This document shows positions 59,639 through 64,000 of a DNA stretch of 64,000 nucleotides, piece by piece. Source of the DNA: Nitrospira_D sp035465795 (GTDB taxonomy: Bacteria; Nitrospirota; Nitrospiria; Nitrospirales; Nitrospiraceae); contig NZ_JBMWAN010000003.1 of the NCBI RefSeq assembly GCF_049546785.1, forward strand, positions 372,001-436,000, read 5' to 3'. The translations under genes and the position numbers were made by a program. Numbering within the stretch: the stretch's first letter is position 1; each line of letters begins with the position of its first letter. The notes beneath the pieces were generated by a model. That model did not search any database, was not told where the DNA came from, and was given only the letters and a program-made list of their open reading frames with translations.

Positions 59639-61455
59639 GCCGACCCGCGGGGTTTCCTGACCGGCAATCGGACGACGAAGCGGCTGCCTTGCGGCTGGTT
59701 GCCCTCGACCCACACCTGGCCTCCATGTCCCTCCACGATATGCTTCACAATGGCGAGGCCGAGTCCGGTTCCCCCTAATTCCCGCGAACGGGCCTTATCA
59801 ACGCGGTAAAACCGCTCGAACACGCGCGGGCGGTCTTGTTCCGGGATGCCCATTCCCGTATCGGCGACGGTGAGCTCAATGGTGGGATTGAGCGACGTAT
59901 CGGCCAGCTCCTGAGCGGCGACGGTGATGGTGCCTTTCTCGGGGGTGTACTTCACGGCATTGTCGAGCAGATTCGTTAAGACCTGCACGAGCCGGCCTTC
60001 GTCCCCGGCGATGGGGGGTAACCGGTCGCTGACGCGGGAGATGAGCTGATGGCCCTTCTTGTCGGCCATGGGTTTGATCATCGACAGGGTGCGCTCGATG
60101 AGATTGCGGAGATCCAGGGGTTCCTCCCTGAACGACACGCTGCCGGACTCGATTTTCGACAGCTCCAGGAGGTCTTCCAGAATGAGGTTCAACCGGTCGC
60201 TTTGCTTCAGAATGATGGAGAGAAAGTTGACGGCCGTTTCCGGGTCGTCCTTGCCGCCGTCCAAGAGCGCTTCAACGTAGCCTTTGATGGACGTGAGCGG
60301 CGTCCGCAGTTCATGCGAGACGTTCGCGACAAAGTCCTTCCTGATTTTTTCGAGCCGGCGCAGTTCGGTGATGTCGTGGAAGACGAGCACGGCGCAGGCT
60401 TCGTTCTCGCGTTCTCCTCCGGCGACGGAGGCTTCGATGTGCAGGCACCGGCCTGTGGGGGCCAGCACGATTTCATCTTCATGGTTCGCCCGAGTGCGAA
60501 GGATGGCGGCGACCAGATCGATCAATCGGCGATGGCGGAACACTTCCGCGCAGGGACGGCCCCGGGCTTCTGTCCGCGACACCCCGAACATCCGTTCGAG
60601 CGCCGGGTTCACTTGCAGGACATGACCCCGGTAGTCCAGCACCATGACGCCTTCGACCATGGAGGTCAGCATGGCAAGCAGTTGGGCGCGATCTTCGGAG
60701 AGTTCGTCGATTTTGGCGCGAAGCTGGTCCGTCATCCGATTGAGTGCGTCGCCGAGCTGTCCGACTTCGTCGCGGGAATGCGTCTTGATGCGGATCGTGG
60801 AATCCCCGGTGGCGAGCCGGCTGGCCACACCGGCCATATCGGAGAGCGGCTTCGTGATGCTGCGGGCCATCCAGACACTGAGGAGGACGGCCATGAGAAA
60901 GGCGGCGCCGAGGGCGATGGCGAGATTGCGCTGGAGCTTCGCGGTTTCCTGCTCGAGCATGGTCATCGGAAGCCCGAGGCGCAGAAAGACCGGCTTCCCC
61001 TCATGACGAGGGCCCATGGCGATCGCGCGATACATGGTGCGTTCGCCGGTGGTACGGCTGGCGCGAATGTCCTTGCCCTGTCCTGTGGCGAGCGCTTGCT
61101 GGATTTCCGGGCGGGACAGGTGCTTCTCCACCGCCGATAAGTCGGCGTCGGCGACGGCGCTGTCGGCGAGGACGGTGCCGTCCGCTGCGACGAGGGTGAT
61201 ACGGGCCGCGGATCTGGTTCCTAGGTCGCGGACAATCTCTTGGATCTGCCGGGGTAGAGGGGTGTCCGGCGGCGAGGGAAACACGGGTTTGAGCCCGTAC
61301 TCCACCAGTTTGGTTCTGGCGTCGAGCATCTCGCTCAGCTGCGAGGCTTCTTGTTGTTCGAGTGCCTGGATGGCCAGCATGCCCGCCACGGCCAGTCCGC
61401 AGGTGACGGCCAGGAGACTACCGAGTGTGACTTTCCAGCGGATGGAGAGGGTCAT
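59635..61455 (-). CDS. phoR: PhoR-like sensor histidine kinase
   Basis: The 606-aa kinase has an N-terminal membrane helix (VTLGSLLAVTCGLAVAGMLA), a periplasmic sensor and a second helix (LAIALGAAFLMAVLLSVWMA). A HAMP linker, a PAS domain (MVEGVMVLDYRGHVLQVNPA) and a HisKA domain with His381 in VANVSHELRTPLTSIKG follow. The ATPase domain ends GGTGLGLAIVKHIVEGHGG. With PhoB 111 bp upstream it forms a phosphate-type two-component pair. The periplasmic domain is larger than in E. coli PhoR, so direct ligand sensing is possible. Confidence 0.85.
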   Translation of the reverse strand: MTLSIRWKVTLGSLLAVTCGLAVAGMLAIQALEQQEASQLSEMLDARTKLVEYGLKPVFPSPPDTPLPRQIQEIVRDLGTRSAARITLVAADGTVLADSAVADADLSAVEKHLSRPEIQQALATGQGKDIRASRTTGERTMYRAIAMGPRHEGKPVFLRLGLPMTMLEQETAKLQRNLAIALGAAFLMAVLLSVWMARSITKPLSDMAGVASRLATGDSTIRIKTHSRDEVGQLGDALNRMTDQLRAKIDELSEDRAQLLAMLTSMVEGVMVLDYRGHVLQVNPALERMFGVSRTEARGRPCAEVFRHRRLIDLVAAILRTRANHEDEIVLAPTGRCLHIEASVAGGERENEACAVLVFHDITELRRLEKIRKDFVANVSHELRTPLTSIKGYVEALLDGGKDDPETAVNFLSIILKQSDRLNLILEDLLELSKIESGSVSFREEPLDLRNLIERTLSMIKPMADKKGHQLISRVSDRLPPIAGDEGRLVQVLTNLLDNAVKYTPEKGTITVAAQELADTSLNPTIELTVADTGMGIPEQDRPRVFERFYRVDKARSRELGGTGLGLAIVKHIVEGHGGQVWVEGNQPQGSRFVVRLPVRKPRGSA

Positions 61456-61461
61456 GGTCGG

Positions 61462-61570
61462 CGTGATGAGTGATGGGTGATCGGTGATGAGAAAAAGACA
61501 GTCGACAAGAATTGCGGCCTGTTTCTGATCGTAGGGCCCCGCTCATCGCGCGTCACTGATCACCCCTCAC
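61462..61570. repeat. palindromic spacer built of GTGATGAGTGATGG words
   Basis: GATGAGTGATGGGTGATCGG on the left pairs imperfectly with TCATCGCGCGTCACTGATCACCCC on the right. The right arm overlaps the phoB stop codon. Confidence 0.6.
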
Positions 61571-62265
61571 AGGTCTTTCAGTTTGTAGCCCAGGGATTTC
61601 ACCGACACGATGGCCTCATCCAAGAGGGGGAGTTTCTGCTTGAGCCGCCGGATATGAACATCGACTGTCCTGGTCGTGCCATAGTATTCATAACCCCAGA
61701 CGGCATTCAGCAGGACTTCTCTTGTCAGGACTCGCCCGGGGTTTCGCAGAAGGTGTTCCAATAGTCCGAATTCCTTGGCCGTCAACGGAATTTCCTCTCC
61801 TTTGACGGTCAGTTCGTGACGAGTGAGGTCCATCACGAGGTCTCCGTAGACGTAGCGGGGCTGGCCTTGCTCGGGTTTTCGTTCGAGCCGCCGAAACAGG
61901 GCCTTCACCCGGGCGACAAGCGTTTTGGGGCTGAAGGGTTTGGTGACGTAGTCGTCAGCCCCGAGTTCCAGGCCGATGATGGTGTCCGACTCTTCCGCTT
62001 TGGCGGTGAGCATGATGATGGGGAGCATGGCTGTTTCCGGCGCCGATCGGAGCCGCTTGCAGACTTCAAGTCCGTCGATTTCCGGCAGCATCAGGTCGAG
62101 CACCACCAGATCCGGTTTTTCGGCTCGCACCTGCTTGAGCCCTTCCGACCCGGTCGATGCGGTGACGGTGCGATAGCCTTCTTTGTCGAGGTAGAGCTTG
62201 ACGAGCTGGAGGATATCCTTCTCGTCCTCGACGATGAGGATTTTCTTGGCCGATGAGGTGCTCAT
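61567..62265 (-). CDS. phoB: PhoB-like response regulator
   Basis: The 232-aa OmpR-family regulator has a receiver domain with phosphoacceptor Asp in LVVLDLMLPEIDG, the conserved Thr and Lys in IIMLTAKAEE and DDYVTKPFSP, and a winged-helix DNA-binding domain (LTAKEFGLLEHLLRNPGRVL, then TRTVDVHIRRLKQKL). It is likely phosphorylated by the PhoR kinase encoded downstream. Targets may include the adjacent phosphate genes with their tandem upstream repeats. It is divergent from ispH with a 180-bp spacer. Confidence 0.9.
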   Translation of the reverse strand: MSTSSAKKILIVEDEKDILQLVKLYLDKEGYRTVTASTGSEGLKQVRAEKPDLVVLDLMLPEIDGLEVCKRLRSAPETAMLPIIMLTAKAEESDTIIGLELGADDYVTKPFSPKTLVARVKALFRRLERKPEQGQPRYVYGDLVMDLTRHELTVKGEEIPLTAKEFGLLEHLLRNPGRVLTREVLLNAVWGYEYYGTTRTVDVHIRRLKQKLPLLDEAIVSVKSLGYKLKDL

Positions 62266-62351
62266 GGTAGCGGCCCCAGCCTACGGAGGAGGGGGCAGGC
62301 TGTCAAGCCGTCTCCGTGCGGACAGACAGAGGGGCCGAGAGGGCAAATCTG

Positions 62352-62381
62352 TTGACGGCCTTGGACGATCTGACGTAAGGT
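62352..62381 (+). promoter_or_regulatory. candidate promoter for ispH
   Basis: TTGACG (62352-62357) and TAAGGT (62376-62381) with 18 bp between them lie 64 bp before the ispH start. It is a weak match at the -10 element. Confidence 0.3.
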
Positions 62382-62445
62382 GAACCGTCCAAATCGAGTC
62401 GCGGGGGCGGGCGACCCCTCCGCCAAGCGTGAAGGAGAACAGCCG

Positions 62446-63411
62446 ATGCTGAAGATATATCTTGCGAATCCTCGGGGGTTTTGCGCAGGGGTTGATCGGG
62501 CGATTGATATCGTCGATCTCTCGCTCAAGAAGTACGGGGCGCCCATTTATGTCCGGCATGAAATTGTCCACAGCCGTCACGTGGTGAACTCGCTCCGGCA
62601 AAAAGGGGCGGTGTTTGTGGAGGAGTTGAGCGAAGTGCCCGAGGGGTCTGTGGTGATCTTCAGCGCCCATGGTGTGGCCAAGTCCGTCTGGGAGGAGGCC
62701 AATCAGCGTCGGTTGCACGTGATCGACGCGACCTGCCCGTTGGTCATCAAGGTTCATAACGAAGTGAACCGGGACTATACTCAGGGCTATGAATTGATCC
62801 TGATCGGCCACGCCGGCCACCCGGAAGTGATCGGCACGTTGGGGCAGATCCCCGACAAGTTCCATTTGGTGTCGTCGGTTGAGGATGTTGAAAAGCTCGA
62901 GGTGGATAACACCATCAACCTGTCCTATGTCACGCAGACAACGCTGAGCGTGGATGAGTGCCGCGACATTGTCGGCGCGCTCCACAAGCGGTTTCCGAGC
63001 ATCAAAGGTCCGCATCAGGAAGACATCTGTTATGCGACGCAAAACCGTCAGAATGCGGTGAAGGAGTTGTCCCGGCTGGTCGATGTCATTCTGGTCATCG
63101 GCTCGCCGAACAGTTCCAATTCCAACCGCCTGCGCGAGTTGGGCGAGCAATGCGGGATTCCGTCCTACCTGATCGACTCGGCCAGTGACATCAACCCGGA
63201 CTGGTTGAAGAACGCAAAGGCGGTCGGCATCGCCGCCGGCGCGTCTGCGCCTGAAGTCCTGGTCACGGAAGTGGTGGCCTTTCTGAGAAGCTCAGGTCCC
63301 TCTGAGCTGGAAGAGCTCACAGTGATCGAAGAAGACGTGGAATTCCTCCTGCCGAAAGAACTGGTCCAGATCGATTCTTCCAGCAAGCCCGCAGCCACCA
63401 TTGCCGGCTAA
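62446..63411 (+). CDS. ispH: 4-hydroxy-3-methylbut-2-enyl diphosphate reductase
   Basis: The 321-aa iron-sulfur enzyme makes IPP and DMAPP in the last step of the MEP pathway. Cluster cysteines are Cys13 in NPRGFCAGVDRAI and those in IDATCPLVIK and EDICYATQNRQ; GHAGHPEV and SPNSSNSNRL are further family motifs. I chose ATG 62446, after GAAGGAG, rather than an upstream in-frame ATG. Length is normal. A hairpin lies downstream before smc. Confidence 0.95.
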   Translation: MLKIYLANPRGFCAGVDRAIDIVDLSLKKYGAPIYVRHEIVHSRHVVNSLRQKGAVFVEELSEVPEGSVVIFSAHGVAKSVWEEANQRRLHVIDATCPLVIKVHNEVNRDYTQGYELILIGHAGHPEVIGTLGQIPDKFHLVSSVEDVEKLEVDNTINLSYVTQTTLSVDECRDIVGALHKRFPSIKGPHQEDICYATQNRQNAVKELSRLVDVILVIGSPNSSNSNRLRELGEQCGIPSYLIDSASDINPDWLKNAKAVGIAAGASAPEVLVTEVVAFLRSSGPSELEELTVIEEDVEFLLPKELVQIDSSSKPAATIAG

Positions 63412-63438
63412 TCTGTAAATCCAGCAACGCCATATATC

Positions 63439-63466
63439 TAGTAGGGGGTCAACTGGCTCCCTACTA
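63439..63466 (+). terminator. hairpin terminator after ispH
   Basis: TAGTAGGG (63439-63446) pairs with CCCTACTA (63459-63466), followed within ten bases by TATTTTGGTTTT. The T run is slightly distant, so attenuation is an alternative. Confidence 0.5.
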
Positions 63467-63563
63467 CCAGCAGTATTTTGGTTTTGATTTCCTCGGTCCC
63501 CTATGTTACAAGGGCCGAGCGTTCGCGGGAGTCTTTTTCACTGGCTCAACGAAGGGTGAATCG

Positions 63564-64000
63564 ATGTATCTGAAATCGCTGGACATGCTGGGTTTCAAGT
63601 CCTTTGCCGAGTCGAGGATCACGTTCCCCGAGGGGGTCACGGCGATTGTCGGACCCAATGGAAGCGGAAAGAGTAATGTCGTCGACGCCATTCTCTGGGT
63701 GCTCGGCGAGCAAAGCACCAAGACCCTGCGAAGCGAAAAAATGGAAGACGTAATTTTCAACGGGACCGAGGTGCGGAAACCGTTGGGGATGGCGGAGGTG
63801 TCGCTGATTATCGGCGGGCTCGATCAAACCGCGCTCAAGTTTGAGAGCGGGGCGGGATTGCCGAATCAGTTGACCGAGTTTCAAGAGTTGATGATTACCC
63901 GCCGCTTGTATCGCAACGGCGACAGCGAATATCTGATCAATAAGACCGCGTGCCGGCTCAAGGACATTCGCAGTGTGCTGATGGACACCAGGGCCGGCAG
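63564..64000 (+). CDS. smc: chromosome segregation protein SMC, N-terminal part (3' partial)
   Basis: The visible ~145 residues begin MYLKSLDMLGFKSFAESRIT and contain the SMC Walker A motif VGPNGSGKSNVVDAI at about residues 30-44. LRSEKMEDVIFNGTEVRKP and ITRRLYRNGDSEYLINKT follow, all standard for the SMC head domain. The gene continues past the window end, so the coiled coil, hinge and Walker B are not seen. GAAGGG lies upstream of ATG 63564. SMC condenses and segregates the chromosome with ScpAB. Confidence 0.95.
   Translation, partial: MYLKSLDMLGFKSFAESRITFPEGVTAIVGPNGSGKSNVVDAILWVLGEQSTKTLRSEKMEDVIFNGTEVRKPLGMAEVSLIIGGLDQTALKFESGAGLPNQLTEFQELMITRRLYRNGDSEYLINKTACRLKDIRSVLMDTRAG

Overview
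The window reads as a chromosomal segment of a Nitrospira-type nitrite-oxidising or comammox bacterium (Nitrospirota). The evidence is a high-GC genome carrying a complete reductive TCA gene row (two-subunit ATP-citrate lyase, aconitase, monomeric NADP isocitrate dehydrogenase, fumarate-reductase-like pair, succinyl-CoA synthetase), a System II cytochrome c maturation cluster and the general gene style. The species assignment is inference; no rRNA or tRNA gene is visible.

Positions 1 to about 27.76 kb hold one co-directional accessory locus: the 3' part of an extracellular/phage-tail-like contractile injection system (CIS). After the end of an upstream protein come a 52-aa protein, a gpD-like hub, a gpV-like spike, a ~500-aa protein with a hydrophobic C-terminus, a gp25-like wedge protein, a baseplate J-type protein and a gpI-type tail protein. 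Two small proteins follow and appear to share split Ig/PKD-like domains with it. Next are three large proteins with a common N-terminal module, a possible tape-measure-like protein and the AAA+ ATPase. Sheath, tube and cap genes must lie upstream of the window. Then comes a cargo island: three DUF4157 proteins with different C-terminal domains (L,D-transpeptidase-like, possible His/Cys protease plus LysM, M35-like zincin), a metzincin with a PPC domain, a HExxx protein and an amidase-SH3 protein. None has an evident signal peptide. A remnant of the ATPase 3' end between the first two cargo genes records how the island grew. A terminator at about 27.74 kb closes the block.

Positions 28.1 to 40.7 kb hold the rTCA row aclB-aclA-acn-icd-FeS subunit-flavoprotein-sucC-sucD, all on the + strand. 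Several of its spacers contain palindromic repeat elements. A B12-binding radical SAM gene follows. From 42.5 to 48 kb the content is mixed: an FkbM methyltransferase, a membrane-bound ferritin/VIT protein, a hybrid histidine kinase, an indoleamine 2,3-dioxygenase-like gene and a truncated copy of its 5' end.

From 48.2 to 50.8 kb metK and ahcY form a SAM-recycling unit with a candidate SAM riboswitch. From 51.1 to 55.6 kb lie resB, ccsA, two thioredoxin-like genes and ccdA for cytochrome c maturation. From 55.7 to 64 kb are a BamD-like lipoprotein, a FabH-like synthase, a phosphate module (DUF47 regulator and PiT transporter facing phoR and phoB), ispH and the start of smc.
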